Assembly (NCBI GenBank): GCA_964633355.1
Contig: CAZWGO010000004.1
Location: 86,033-150,032 of the forward strand
Origin: Micavibrio_B sp964633355
GTDB taxonomy: Bacteria > Pseudomonadota > Alphaproteobacteria > Micavibrionales > Micavibrionaceae
DNA length: 64,000 bases
Direction: 5' to 3'
Shown one piece after another: positions 26,455-35,184 of the stretch. Numbering within the stretch: the stretch's first letter is position 1; each line of letters begins with the position of its first letter. The notes under the pieces were generated by a model. It was not told the DNA's origin. It saw only the letters and a list, made by a program, of their open reading frames with translations, and did not search any database. The translations under genes were made by a program, and so were the position numbers.

Positions 26455-26487
26455 CCCTTAACGAATTATTAACAGAGGGGATTAAAA

Positions 26488-27129
26488 ATGTCATTTTCAA
26501 CACGTTTAGCCGCAATTTTAATGAGCGCAGCCAGCGTTTCTGCATGCTCAAGTCAACCTGAACCTGAGCCTTACAAAGAAAAAGTCGAATTACCGATTCC
26601 AGCTGCCAAACTTAAAGTAGCCGAGGACGTAATCGTTGACATCATGACAAAGGTGAATGAAAGCGCAGAAAAAGGATATCAAGAAGCTGTGAAAAATTCT
26701 CTAGATGGCAAAGGACGCATTTTTCTGGAAGATGGTGGAGATTCCGTTGTGATTTATGTTCACCCAATCGAAGCCAATACTCTTGAAATTCCTAAAAAAC
26801 AGAATCTTGCTTACCAAGCGGAAGATCTTTACCGATCTTTTGAACGCAAAAGTAAAGGATCAGACTTCGACGCCCAATTCTTCAATTCTCAAAATCCCAA
26901 AGATTTTGTAAGAGGTCTACAGCGTGCTTTCTATGATAGAAACCGTGATGACTATATGAGCGATAGAGAAGATATAATCTACTCTGAACCTAGCTCGACT
27001 ATTAATTTACAAGCCCGGCGCATTTGCACCTATGCAAAAGATACACAGGATTGCACAAATATCTCTAATCTCGACCCAGCTTCACGCCTTGCCAAGGACG
27101 CAGCTATCGCTATGCATCGAGCGCCTTAA
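26488..27129 (+). CDS. hypothetical lipoprotein
   Basis: A 213-aa protein with a signal peptide ending in the lipobox SVSAC at about position 20, so it is probably lipidated at that Cys. The mature part is charged, starts with a Pro/Glu spacer (SSQPEPEPYKEK), and has two later cysteines (RRICTYAKDTQDC). I do not recognise a family. The gene is AT-richer than its flanks and has its own strong promoter with RBS AGAGGGG, which suggests an independently expressed accessory gene. Confidence 0.75.
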   Translation: MSFSTRLAAILMSAASVSACSSQPEPEPYKEKVELPIPAAKLKVAEDVIVDIMTKVNESAEKGYQEAVKNSLDGKGRIFLEDGGDSVVIYVHPIEANTLEIPKKQNLAYQAEDLYRSFERKSKGSDFDAQFFNSQNPKDFVRGLQRAFYDRNRDDYMSDREDIIYSEPSSTINLQARRICTYAKDTQDCTNISNLDPASRLAKDAAIAMHRAP

Positions 27130-27204
27130 GCTTTTTACTTTTAAATTAACCCGGCTTCCCTCCAGCTGGGTTGATTTGTTTGGGCATCCGTCTATGCTTT
27201 TCCT

Positions 27205-28305
27205 ATGACATCTTCCCCAAAAGCAAAAAAGAAAATCAATCTCGCACTTCAAGGCGGCGGTAGCCATGGCGCGTTCACATGGGGCGTGCTTGATGAAATC
27301 TTACGCGATGGAAGATTGGATTTCGATTCCATCACCGCAACCTCCGCCGGCTCGATGAATGCTGCGATCATGCTCTATGGCTTACATAAAGGCGGCAATG
27401 AAGGCGCGCGCGAACTTCTCGAGACGTTCTGGCGACGCACCTCCGAGGCAGGCTCATGTTTCAATCCGCTTTCACAAGTGAACAGCAATTATCTTGAAAA
27501 ATTTTTCCCATGGATTCCGAAGCCTTTTTTGAATAACGCCGCAGGCCTTAATTATCTGGAGAATGTCGGCCAGACCATTTCTCCCTATCGTTCCAATCCG
27601 CTCAATCTAAATCCTTTGCGCGATATTCTCGCCTCGCTGATCGACTTTGATAACCTGCCGGAAACCTCCCGGTGGAAAGTTTTTATTTCGGCGACGAATG
27701 TCCGCGTCGGAGAATCCCGCGTCTTTAAAAACGAAGAGATCACGCTTGATGTCTTGATGGCTTCCGCCGCGCTGCCCTACCTGTTTCAGGCGGTCGAGAT
27801 CGACGGTGATTTTTACTGGGATGGCGGCTATACCGGCAACCCGTCTCTCTGGCCGCTTTTTTATGAATCCGAGACGCGCGATTTACTGATCATCCATGTT
27901 AACCCGATCAAACGGCCTGAATTGCCGAAAGAAGCCTATGAGATCGAAAACCGTCTTAATGAGATTACCTTCAACTCATCCCTGCTTGACGAGCTTCGCG
28001 CCATCCAGTTCGTCCAAAAGCTCCTTGAGAAGGACATGCTCAAAGATGAATTCAAGGACCGCTATAAGGATATCCGCCTGCATGCCATTCGCTCTGAAGA
28101 AACCATGCGCGAGTTTGGCGCTTCTTCAAAATACGACACGAGCTGGCATTTCCTGACCTCGCTGCGTGATGCGGGCCGCAACGTCGCCAAGACTTGGTTA
28201 CAAAACCATTTCAAGGATATCGGCGAAACCGGCACGGTTGATATCCAGCGCGACTACCTCTCCCCTGAAAAAGAACTGAACCGGAAAATGGTCAGGAAGA
28301 AATAG
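27205..28305 (+). CDS. patatin-like phospholipase
   Basis: A 366-aa patatin-domain lipid acyl hydrolase using a Ser-Asp dyad. The oxyanion loop NLALQGGGSHGAFTWGVL is at about 11-28, the nucleophile elbow is ATSAGSMNAA near 48, and the catalytic Asp lies in DGGYTGNP near 212. The first Gly of the usual GTSAG is Ala here. No signal peptide is seen, so it acts in the cytoplasm or is exported by an unusual route. The C-terminal 100 residues are charged and helical. Substrate unknown; homologs include both housekeeping lipases and injected effectors. Confidence 0.85.
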   Translation: MTSSPKAKKKINLALQGGGSHGAFTWGVLDEILRDGRLDFDSITATSAGSMNAAIMLYGLHKGGNEGARELLETFWRRTSEAGSCFNPLSQVNSNYLEKFFPWIPKPFLNNAAGLNYLENVGQTISPYRSNPLNLNPLRDILASLIDFDNLPETSRWKVFISATNVRVGESRVFKNEEITLDVLMASAALPYLFQAVEIDGDFYWDGGYTGNPSLWPLFYESETRDLLIIHVNPIKRPELPKEAYEIENRLNEITFNSSLLDELRAIQFVQKLLEKDMLKDEFKDRYKDIRLHAIRSEETMREFGASSKYDTSWHFLTSLRDAGRNVAKTWLQNHFKDIGETGTVDIQRDYLSPEKELNRKMVRKK

Positions 28306-28314
28306 TATTTTAAG

Positions 28315-28343
28315 TGTCATCCCTGCGAAGGCAGGGATCTCCT
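28315..28343. repeat. palindromic intergenic repeat, single arm
   Basis: Begins TGTCATCCCTGCGAAGGCAG and continues GGATCTCC; it lies 9 bp after the patatin gene stop. Confidence 0.85.
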
Positions 28344-28416
28344 TAATAAATACTTAAAATTTGAGATATATGCTAATTTGCACTATACTCATGATAAGAA
28401 GAAAAAGGGTGTAATA

Positions 28417-28845
28417 GTGCTGAATACGGAAACTCTGGACAGACCAGTCGATCCTAAAATCGCCGATGAAGACGATATCGACGTCTTTGCTGCCCGTGCC
28501 GGAGATAATTCAAAATATGTGATCGCCGCCGATGCACCTGTGCTGCCCTCTTTGGCCAGCCGCTGCAATACCGAGCTCGTGGTCAAGGATGACGGATCGT
28601 CGATGGTGCTGTTCGATGCACCGATGCCGGACGCCGTTCACTGGGTCGAATATGATATGGATCTCGATAGTCTGACATTTGTCACATGGCGAGGGGCGAT
28701 CTTTTCGCTCGGCATGAAAATCCACAAACCGTTTCGAAAATACTTAAGCAAAAAATTTGAAATTTACCTGGTCGAAATGGGCGAAGGCAAAGAGATGCGG
28801 ATGATGGATATCGTCCCGCTCATCGTTCGTAGAATTGGGATATAG
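28417..28845 (+). CDS. hypothetical protein
   Basis: A 142-aa soluble protein of unknown family, rich in Asp/Glu at the N-terminus and in Lys/Arg towards the C-terminus, with MVLFDAPMPDAVHWVEYDMD and KPFRKYLSKKFEIYLVEMGE as its most structured stretches. I take the GTG at 28417 as the start because AAGGG lies eight bases upstream; a TTG 39 bp earlier keeps the same frame. It ends 11 bp before the next gene, so the two are probably one transcription unit. Confidence 0.65.
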   Translation: MLNTETLDRPVDPKIADEDDIDVFAARAGDNSKYVIAADAPVLPSLASRCNTELVVKDDGSSMVLFDAPMPDAVHWVEYDMDLDSLTFVTWRGAIFSLGMKIHKPFRKYLSKKFEIYLVEMGEGKEMRMMDIVPLIVRRIGI

Positions 28846-28856
28846 AGGAGTAGAGA

Positions 28857-30395
28857 ATGTCTGACTTTGATAATATCAGAACCGAATTACAGCGTGCGCA
28901 AGCACTTAATAAATATGATCCCGCGGCGATTAATAAAATTCCTGACTCGGTTGATTCTCTAACATTACGAGATGTAGCCGTTATTGCTAAGCTTGGGTAT
29001 AAAGATTTGGCTTCTGCTGCATCTTTTGGAAATGCGACTGGAAAACACCCGGAATTGAAAGGCGTCATTAAAGAAATTCAAGATTTGGCAGTGCCTATGG
29101 GAGCAAAAGGTATTAAGGCTGTTAACGGTCAGCCTGCGCCAACAGCTTATGACGGCTTGATGCGCAGCATTGGCGACAGATTTAGACAAAAACCAGACCT
29201 GTTCGATCAATTATCTGCAGATTTCAAAGAAAATCCGGCTGCTAAAGCTCGCTTTATGCAGGCTGTTAAGCAAGACCCTAAAGCTATGGCAACTGCAATC
29301 CGTAGCTATACAGGTGCAGAAGGCGCAGGGAGCAAAACAAACGGTCAGCTCGAAAAAGCCATTGATAGCGTGCTTCAATCCAAGCCTGCACCATCAAAAA
29401 CCACACCTAAATCGGAAGCTGGTGCGCCAACACCGATTGCTAGCGCACCTCGCCCACAAAAAGTAGAGAGTGCGGCTGATAAGCCATCTCCGGTTGCCGT
29501 TACTGTAAGGACGAATGAAACTCCCGATGCTGCTAAATCCACCCCATCTGCACCAGTTGTTGCAACTCAGACAGCAGATAGCGGCGAAATTATCGATGCT
29601 GGTCCTGCAGGTGCTAATTTTGCCTTGAAGGCAGAGGATATTGGCAAAAAAGGCGGCATGGCAGATCAGCTTGCAGATCGCTTATTAAAAACTTTTCCTG
29701 ATATGGGAACAGATATCGAAGGCTTCAGGACAAAATTGAAAACTGACAAAGCTTTACAAAAAAGTATTGCTGAAAACATGAACAATAATCCTGAATTTGT
29801 AGCGCAACTCGCGCAGTTCTCAAATGAAGGAGAAGACAACAAATCCGATGAATTACTTAAAAAATATGGCAGAGATGGTATCAAAGATTTATTGAACCAT
29901 CCGGATAAATTAGCCAAAGACGATTATGTAGATGGATTATCCAGCCAACTTAAAATGGCAAATGGCAGCGGCTTCGACATTAAAGGTATCATTTCCAAAC
30001 TTGGGGATATGCTGGGCATTGATTTAAATGCGCTTCTTGCTCCTATCGCCGAGCTTTGTCAAAAAGGTATAGCCGCCTGCCAGGAATTCTTTGGCAGCGG
30101 GAAAGCCATGTCTATGGCCAGCAACATTGGAGATTCTGTAAGGAGTCTTTCAGTTGATGCCGCCGATGCGATCCAAAATGCAACAGGTAAAAAGAGCGAT
30201 TTAGAGATCACTACTCGCTACGATCGTGACGGTAAGGAAATACAGCCCGTTAATGAAAATAAAACACCTGCACCAGAGCAAAATGTTCGTATGGCACAAG
30301 TCGGCCAGACAGTTCAGAACCTACAACATCAGGCTCCTGTAAATGGCCCTAGCGGTGGCGCAGCCGCGGCTGCAGGGCTTGGAGCACCATCATAA
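28857..30395 (+). CDS. large hypothetical protein with duplicated helical domain
   Basis: A 512-aa protein without signal peptide or membrane helix that I cannot assign. It has a helical N-terminal region, a first helical unit (about 102-173), a Pro/Ala/Ser/Thr-rich linker (about 174-245), a second unit (about 265-347) similar in layout to the first (xDRFxxxPDL...ENPAAKARFMQAV versus ADRLLKTFPDM...NNNPEFVAQLAQF), a short hydrophobic segment (about 377-410) with Cys401 and Cys408, and a Gly/Ala tail. The modular, linker-rich build resembles secreted or scaffold proteins. AGAGGAGTAGAGA gives a good RBS, and a terminator follows. Confidence 0.65.
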   Translation: MSDFDNIRTELQRAQALNKYDPAAINKIPDSVDSLTLRDVAVIAKLGYKDLASAASFGNATGKHPELKGVIKEIQDLAVPMGAKGIKAVNGQPAPTAYDGLMRSIGDRFRQKPDLFDQLSADFKENPAAKARFMQAVKQDPKAMATAIRSYTGAEGAGSKTNGQLEKAIDSVLQSKPAPSKTTPKSEAGAPTPIASAPRPQKVESAADKPSPVAVTVRTNETPDAAKSTPSAPVVATQTADSGEIIDAGPAGANFALKAEDIGKKGGMADQLADRLLKTFPDMGTDIEGFRTKLKTDKALQKSIAENMNNNPEFVAQLAQFSNEGEDNKSDELLKKYGRDGIKDLLNHPDKLAKDDYVDGLSSQLKMANGSGFDIKGIISKLGDMLGIDLNALLAPIAELCQKGIAACQEFFGSGKAMSMASNIGDSVRSLSVDAADAIQNATGKKSDLEITTRYDRDGKEIQPVNENKTPAPEQNVRMAQVGQTVQNLQHQAPVNGPSGGAAAAAGLGAPS

Positions 30396-30413
30396 AGCTA
30401 TAATGAATTTTAC

Positions 30414-30446
30414 AGGGACGGCGTGAATTACTCCGTCCCTTTCTTC
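30414..30446 (+). terminator. Rho-independent terminator
   Basis: Stem AGGGACGG (30414-30421) with CCGTCCCT (30433-30440) and a T-rich tail TTCTTC, 19 bp after the 512-aa gene stop. It closes the 28.4-30.4 kb unit. Confidence 0.65.
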
Positions 30447-30482
30447 GTTGTGCCGCTGTGTCTCGTTGTGGTTCGAAACATA

Positions 30483-30515
30483 TTTGTGTTTATTCGTGTT
30501 CATTTGTGGTTAAAA
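30483..30515 (+). repeat. TTCGTGTTCATTTGTGGTTAAAA-type repeat before trpF
   Basis: A low-complexity T/G-rich segment ending TTTGTGGTTAAAA, 7 bp before the trpF start and occupying the place of an RBS. A related segment (CATTGTGGTTAAAA) stands at the same distance before trpB, and a shorter one (TTTATTTGTGGTTA) is near 38290. Confidence 0.5.
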
Positions 30516-30522
30516 GACTTCT

Positions 30523-31158
30523 ATGACTCTCATAAAAATATGCGGCCTGAAAACGCCGGAAGCTATTGACGCTGCTGTGCAAGCTGGGGCTCATTTCCTT
30601 GGTTTTGTTTTCTTTGCCAAAAGCCCGCGCAATGTCACGCCGGAAGAAGCTGCCGCGCTGATCGAGCGTGTGCCAAGCCATGTCAAAACCGTCGGCCTGT
30701 TCGTCGATCCGCTGGATGAGGAAATATCCCGCGTTTTAAAACACGCCAAGCTCGACATGCTGCAACTTCACGGCTCTGAAACACCCCAGCGCATTGCCGA
30801 GATCAAATCGCACTTTTCCCTGCCCATTATCAAGGCCGTTAAAATCTCCGCACCGGAAGATTTGATCATGCTTGGCCCGGCGCAGGCCGTCGCCGACTGG
30901 ATTTTATTCGATGCCAAGGCGCATGAGAAATCAGAGCTTCCGGGCGGCAATGGTATCGTGTTCGACTGGCAACTTCTCAAAGGCTTGAAAGTCACCAAGC
31001 CGTGGATGCTCTCCGGCGGGCTGCATGCCGATAATATCAGGGTCGCACTGGACGCGCTTACGCCGGACGCGGTTGATGTGTCCTCAGGTGTCGAAGACCT
31101 CCCCGGCATGAAAAATCCAACCAAAATCCGTGAATTTATCGAATTGGTTAAATCCTAA
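30523..31158 (+). CDS. trpF: phosphoribosylanthranilate isomerase
   Basis: Isomerises phosphoribosylanthranilate to CdRP, the third step from anthranilate to tryptophan. The 211-aa TIM barrel opens with LIKICGLKT, whose Cys is the catalytic base, then GAHFLGFVFFAKSPRNV, LFDAKAH with the catalytic Asp (about 128), and the phosphate loops LSGGLHADNI and VDVSSGVE. No clear Shine-Dalgarno is seen because the GTGGTTAAAA repeat lies there. It is the first gene of the trpF-trpB-trpA-accD-folC cluster. Confidence 0.95.
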   Translation: MTLIKICGLKTPEAIDAAVQAGAHFLGFVFFAKSPRNVTPEEAAALIERVPSHVKTVGLFVDPLDEEISRVLKHAKLDMLQLHGSETPQRIAEIKSHFSLPIIKAVKISAPEDLIMLGPAQAVADWILFDAKAHEKSELPGGNGIVFDWQLLKGLKVTKPWMLSGGLHADNIRVALDALTPDAVDVSSGVEDLPGMKNPTKIREFIELVKS

Positions 31159-31162
31159 TAAT

Positions 31163-31227
31163 TGTCATTCCTGCGAAAGCAGGAATCTCTTTTTATTACC
31201 AGACCCCTGCCTTCGCAGGGGTGACAA
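31163..31227. repeat. two-armed palindromic repeat between trpF and trpB
   Basis: Left arm TGTCATTCCTGCGAAAGCAG... and right arm ...CCTGCCTTCGCAGGGGTGACAA in inverted orientation with a short spacer. This is the full two-arm form of the family seen elsewhere as single arms. A transcript would fold it into a long hairpin. Confidence 0.85.
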
Positions 31228-31233
31228 GAAGGG

Positions 31234-31261
31234 TTGTGCCCTTGTGCCATTGTGGTTAAAA
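31234..31261 (+). repeat. GTGGTTAAAA-type repeat before trpB
   Basis: TTGTGCCCTTGTGCCATTGT followed by GGTTAAAAC, ending 7 bp before the trpB ATG, parallel to the element before trpF. Confidence 0.45.
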
Positions 31262-31268
31262 CAATTCC

Positions 31269-32474
31269 ATGACCGTGAATTCCTTTAAAAACCAGCCCGA
31301 CGAGCGCGGCCATTTCGGCCAATTCGGCGGACGCTATGTCGCCGAAACCCTGATGCCGCTTATACTGCAAGTAGAGCAAGCCTATAATGCCGCCAAATCG
31401 GACGAAGAATTCTGGAAGCAATTCAACCAACTCGCCCGCGATTTTATCGGTCGCCCGTCTCCGCTATTCTTCGCCGAGGCTTCAACAAAAGAGTTCGGCG
31501 GCGCAAAGATTTATTTAAAGCGCGAAGATTTAAACCATACTGGCGCGCATAAAATCAATAATTGCCTTGGCCAGATTCTGCTTGCCAGGCGCATGGGTAA
31601 AACCCGCATCATCGCCGAAACCGGCGCGGGCCAGCACGGCGTCGCGACCGCCACAGTCTGCGCGTTGTTCAAAATGCCCTGCACGATTTTCATGGGCGCA
31701 ACCGATATCGAACGCCAGAAACCGAACGTATTCCGCATGAAGCTTCTCGGTGCGGAAGTCAAAGCGGTGACATCCGGCGCGGGCACGCTCAAAGACGCCA
31801 TGAACGAAGCGCTTCGGTACTGGGTCGCCAATGTCGAAGATACGTTTTACATTATCGGCACCGCGGCGGGGCCGCATCCTTATCCGACCATGGTCCGCGA
31901 TTTTCAGACCGTGATCGGCAAAGAAACCAAAGAACAGATCATGCAGCATGAAGGCAAACTCCCGACCGCGCTTATCGCCTGTATCGGCGGCGGTTCGAAT
32001 GCGATCGGCATGTTCCATCCGTTTCTTGATGATAAAGATGTCGAGATTATCGGCGTTGAAGCGGGCGGCTATGGTTTGGACAAGCTTCACGCCGCCTCTT
32101 TGACGGGCGGCAAACCCGGCGTGCTTCACGGTAATAAAACCTATCTGTTGCAAAATGAAGACGGTCAGATCGAAGAAGCGCATTCCATTTCCGCCGGTCT
32201 CGACTACCCGGGTATCGGGCCCGAGCATTCATGGCTCTATGATATGAAGCGCGTGCAATATGTGTCGATCACCGATGAAGAAGCGGTTGAAGGCTTTCAA
32301 TTGATGACGAAGCTGGAAGGCATCATTCCGGCGCTCGAATCCTCCCATGCCTATGCGCATTTGAAAAAAATCGCGAAGAATTACAAATCGGACGACGTGA
32401 TTGTCATGTGCTTGTCGGGGCGTGGCGATAAAGATATCTACACGGTTGCCGAAAAGCTGGGCCTCGATCTATAG
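31269..32474 (+). CDS. trpB: tryptophan synthase beta chain
   Basis: Condenses indole and serine to tryptophan with PLP, in an alpha2beta2 complex with TrpA. The 401-aa protein has GQFGGRYVAETL at the start, the PLP lysine in REDLNHTGAHKINN (about 95), AETGAGQHGVATAT, the phosphate-binding GGGSNAIGMF and SGRGDKD at the end. It is a full-length TrpB1 type. Its stop is directly followed by the start of an acyltransferase gene, not by trpA. Confidence 0.97.
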   Translation: MTVNSFKNQPDERGHFGQFGGRYVAETLMPLILQVEQAYNAAKSDEEFWKQFNQLARDFIGRPSPLFFAEASTKEFGGAKIYLKREDLNHTGAHKINNCLGQILLARRMGKTRIIAETGAGQHGVATATVCALFKMPCTIFMGATDIERQKPNVFRMKLLGAEVKAVTSGAGTLKDAMNEALRYWVANVEDTFYIIGTAAGPHPYPTMVRDFQTVIGKETKEQIMQHEGKLPTALIACIGGGSNAIGMFHPFLDDKDVEIIGVEAGGYGLDKLHAASLTGGKPGVLHGNKTYLLQNEDGQIEEAHSISAGLDYPGIGPEHSWLYDMKRVQYVSITDEEAVEGFQLMTKLEGIIPALESSHAYAHLKKIAKNYKSDDVIVMCLSGRGDKDIYTVAEKLGLDL

Positions 32475-34394
32475 ATGATCGCCTATCGCCCGGACATTGA
32501 CGGTCTGCGCGCGGTTGCCGTTCTGGCGGTTATTATCTTCCATCTCGAACCTGACTGGCTGCGCGGCGGCTTTGCCGGTGTCGATATCTTCTTCGTTATC
32601 TCCGGCTTTCTGATTACATCGATCCTGAAGAAAGATCTCTATAACAATCAATTCTCTCTCGCCGGATTTTATGAACGCCGCACACGCCGTATCCTGCCGG
32701 CGCTGGTCACGGTTTGCGCCGTTACATTATTTGTCTCTTATTTCTTTATGTTCCCGCTCGATTATATCGAACTGGCAAAATCGGAAATTGCCACGGCCTT
32801 ATCTATCTCGAATATTTTCTTCTGGAAGATTATTGATTATTTCGCCACCGCTTCCGAAGAAAAACCTTTGCTGCATACATGGTCGCTCGGCGTCGAAGAA
32901 CAATTCTATCTCTTTTTCCCGATCATCCTTTATTTCCTCGATAAATTCTTTCCCGAGAAAAGAACCGCTCTCGTTATCGCAGGCCTTGGCGTCGCCTCGA
33001 TTGCTTTCGCGCAGTACGCCGTTCATCATTTTTCCAGTTTCGCTTTTTACTGGCTGCCATCGCGCTTTTGGGAAATGGCGCTCGGCGCAGGCCTTGCCTA
33101 TCTGCCGCGCAAGGATTTAGACACCCGTCAGAATAACGCCCTGGCCAGTATCGGCTTTATCATGATCATCCTGTCTCTGGCGCTTTATTCGGACGATGTA
33201 AAATTTCCGGGTCTGGCCGCCTTGCTGCCGACACTTGGTACGGCTTTTTTGATTTACGCCTCATGTGGAAACATCATCGCTGAAAAAATCCTGAAGCGCA
33301 CTGCAATGGTTCGCATCGGCCAGATGTCGTATTCGCTTTACCTGTGGCACTGGCCGGTATTTGCCTTGATCCGCTATAGTTTCGAAGACCCGAATAAACT
33401 CGTTTTTCTGGCAGGCGTGGCGCTGACCTTTGCCCTGTCCTATGCCAGCTGGCGCTATATTGAAACGCCGTTTCGCAATCGCGTCTTCCTGACACGCAAA
33501 TCTGTTTTTATATTAAGCCTTATGTCTCTATCAGCGCTGATCGCGGCCAGTTTCTATATCATCCATAAAGACGGCATGCCCACTCGTATTCCGCCGCGCG
33601 CTTTGTCCATCACCTTAGCAGCCAACGATCATGCGCCGTTTATTTATGAAACCTGCCTCGATAAAAAAACACAGTCCGACATATGCTTCTTCGGCGATAA
33701 AGATAAAAGTGAAATCTCGATTGTTTTATGGGGAGACTCCCATGCCGCCAGCATACGTCCACTGGTTGACAAAATAGCAAAAGAAAAAAATATGAAAGCC
33801 GTCTTGCTGGCCAAGACCTCCTGCCCAGGCTTCTATGGAGAGTATTCATGGAAATCTGATGAGATCGATGCTTGTCGCGAGAATAACGCGGCAGTTTTCG
33901 CTTTCCTGAAAAATAATCCCGAAATCAAATATGTCGTCTTCTCGGGTCGCTGGGCGCCTGTTGCCAAAGAATTTAAATTTGAAAATGAAAATAACGATGC
34001 CTTCTACCGCGCCTTGCATCATACGGCGGATGCCTTGAAACAAATCGGCAAGAAACCTCTTTATATCGCCGCCGTGCCGGAACCCGGGTTTAACGTTCCG
34101 CGCTGCCTGTCGAAAAAGGAGGTTCTGGGCGCACCGTTCTTTACCTGCACCCCGATATCCTTGGAAAAATACCGCAAAGAGCAATCGCAGACTTTGGCGG
34201 CGTTCAGCGCCCTCGAAGAAGACAATACCGTTTTATATCCTCATCAGGCGCTTTATAAAGCAGATGGTCTTCAGATACAAAACGGGCAGGACCTGCTCTA
34301 TTTCGATGACGACCATGTCAGCATCAACGGCGCACTTTATTTATATGACGCTTTTAAACCGTCTTTTGATCGCTTTCTTCAGGCTGGACATTAA
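32475..34394 (+). CDS. OafA/YrhL-type acyltransferase with C-terminal SGNH domain
   Basis: A 639-aa membrane O-acyltransferase (acyltransferase 3 family) that probably acetylates a surface polysaccharide or LPS sugar. The N-terminus YRPDIDGLRAVAVLAVIIFH is the family signature with its catalytic His, and FFVISGFLIT and YERRTRRILPAL follow; about ten membrane helices run to residue 365. The periplasmic C-terminal part has SGNH-hydrolase marks: VLWGDSHAAS (GDSH) and DDDHVSINGA with the Asp-x2-His pair. It begins immediately after the trpB stop (TAG ATG) and precedes trpA, so it is embedded in the tryptophan operon. Confidence 0.9.
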   Translation: MIAYRPDIDGLRAVAVLAVIIFHLEPDWLRGGFAGVDIFFVISGFLITSILKKDLYNNQFSLAGFYERRTRRILPALVTVCAVTLFVSYFFMFPLDYIELAKSEIATALSISNIFFWKIIDYFATASEEKPLLHTWSLGVEEQFYLFFPIILYFLDKFFPEKRTALVIAGLGVASIAFAQYAVHHFSSFAFYWLPSRFWEMALGAGLAYLPRKDLDTRQNNALASIGFIMIILSLALYSDDVKFPGLAALLPTLGTAFLIYASCGNIIAEKILKRTAMVRIGQMSYSLYLWHWPVFALIRYSFEDPNKLVFLAGVALTFALSYASWRYIETPFRNRVFLTRKSVFILSLMSLSALIAASFYIIHKDGMPTRIPPRALSITLAANDHAPFIYETCLDKKTQSDICFFGDKDKSEISIVLWGDSHAASIRPLVDKIAKEKNMKAVLLAKTSCPGFYGEYSWKSDEIDACRENNAAVFAFLKNNPEIKYVVFSGRWAPVAKEFKFENENNDAFYRALHHTADALKQIGKKPLYIAAVPEPGFNVPRCLSKKEVLGAPFFTCTPISLEKYRKEQSQTLAAFSALEEDNTVLYPHQALYKADGLQIQNGQDLLYFDDDHVSINGALYLYDAFKPSFDRFLQAGH

Positions 34395-34420
34395 GCCCGC
34401 TCTCGTTTTAAGTAAGCGCC

Positions 34421-35182
34421 ATGACCCGTATTGAACAAATCTTCGCTTCCGGTAAAAAAGCCCTCGTCACCTATATCGTCGCGGGCGATCCCGATATGGC
34501 CGCAAGTCAGAAAATCCTCGAAAGCCTGCCTGAGGCTGGCGCGGATATTATCGAGCTTGGCATTCCCTTTACCGACCCGATGGCCGACGGCCCCGTTATT
34601 CAGGATGCCGCCTTGCGCGCGCTTGCTTCCGGCATGACGATTAAAAAACTTTTCGAAATGGTCCGCGATTTTCGCAAAACGAACAACACGACACCGATTG
34701 TCCTGATGGGTTATTTCAATTCCATTTTTGCCTATGGCGTCAGTCAATTTACGAGCGAGGCGAAACAGGCTGGCGCCGATGGCCTGTTGATCGTCGATTT
34801 GCCGTCTGAAGAAGAAGATGAGCTGGTTATACCGTGCAAAGAGTGTGGCCTTGACTTTATCCGCCTTGCCACGCCGACCACCGATATCAAGCGCCTGCCC
34901 AGCGTTCTGAAAAACGCGTCCGGATTTCTCTATTATGTCGCGGTTGCAGGAATTACAGGCACGACTTCAGCCAGCGCCGATAATCTAAAACCGGCTCTTG
35001 ATGAAATCCGCAAACATACGAAACTGCCGATCTGCGTCGGCTTCGGTATCAAAACACCGGAAGACGCGAAAGCCATGGCTGAAATTTCCGATGGCGTTGT
35101 CGTGGGGTCGGCCTTGGTGGATTTAATCAGCAAAAAAGCCGATCACTCGGCTTTTGTAAGGTCTTTGCTAAATAAATTGTAA
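34421..35182 (+). CDS. trpA: tryptophan synthase alpha chain
   Basis: Cleaves indole-glycerol phosphate to indole, passed to TrpB by a tunnel. The 253-aa TIM barrel shows ELGIPFTDPMADGPVIQDAA, with both catalytic acids (Glu in ELG and Asp in MADG), GLLIVDLPSEE, and YYVAVAGITGT. It is separated from trpB by the 1.9-kb acyltransferase gene. Confidence 0.96.
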   Translation: MTRIEQIFASGKKALVTYIVAGDPDMAASQKILESLPEAGADIIELGIPFTDPMADGPVIQDAALRALASGMTIKKLFEMVRDFRKTNNTTPIVLMGYFNSIFAYGVSQFTSEAKQAGADGLLIVDLPSEEEDELVIPCKECGLDFIRLATPTTDIKRLPSVLKNASGFLYYVAVAGITGTTSASADNLKPALDEIRKHTKLPICVGFGIKTPEDAKAMAEISDGVVVGSALVDLISKKADHSAFVRSLLNKL

Positions 35183-35184
35183 TT

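Noticed and set aside
31530..32228. A 232-codon minus-strand frame inside trpB
   Set aside because: It lies fully antisense to a well-conserved enzyme gene and shows no domain features.
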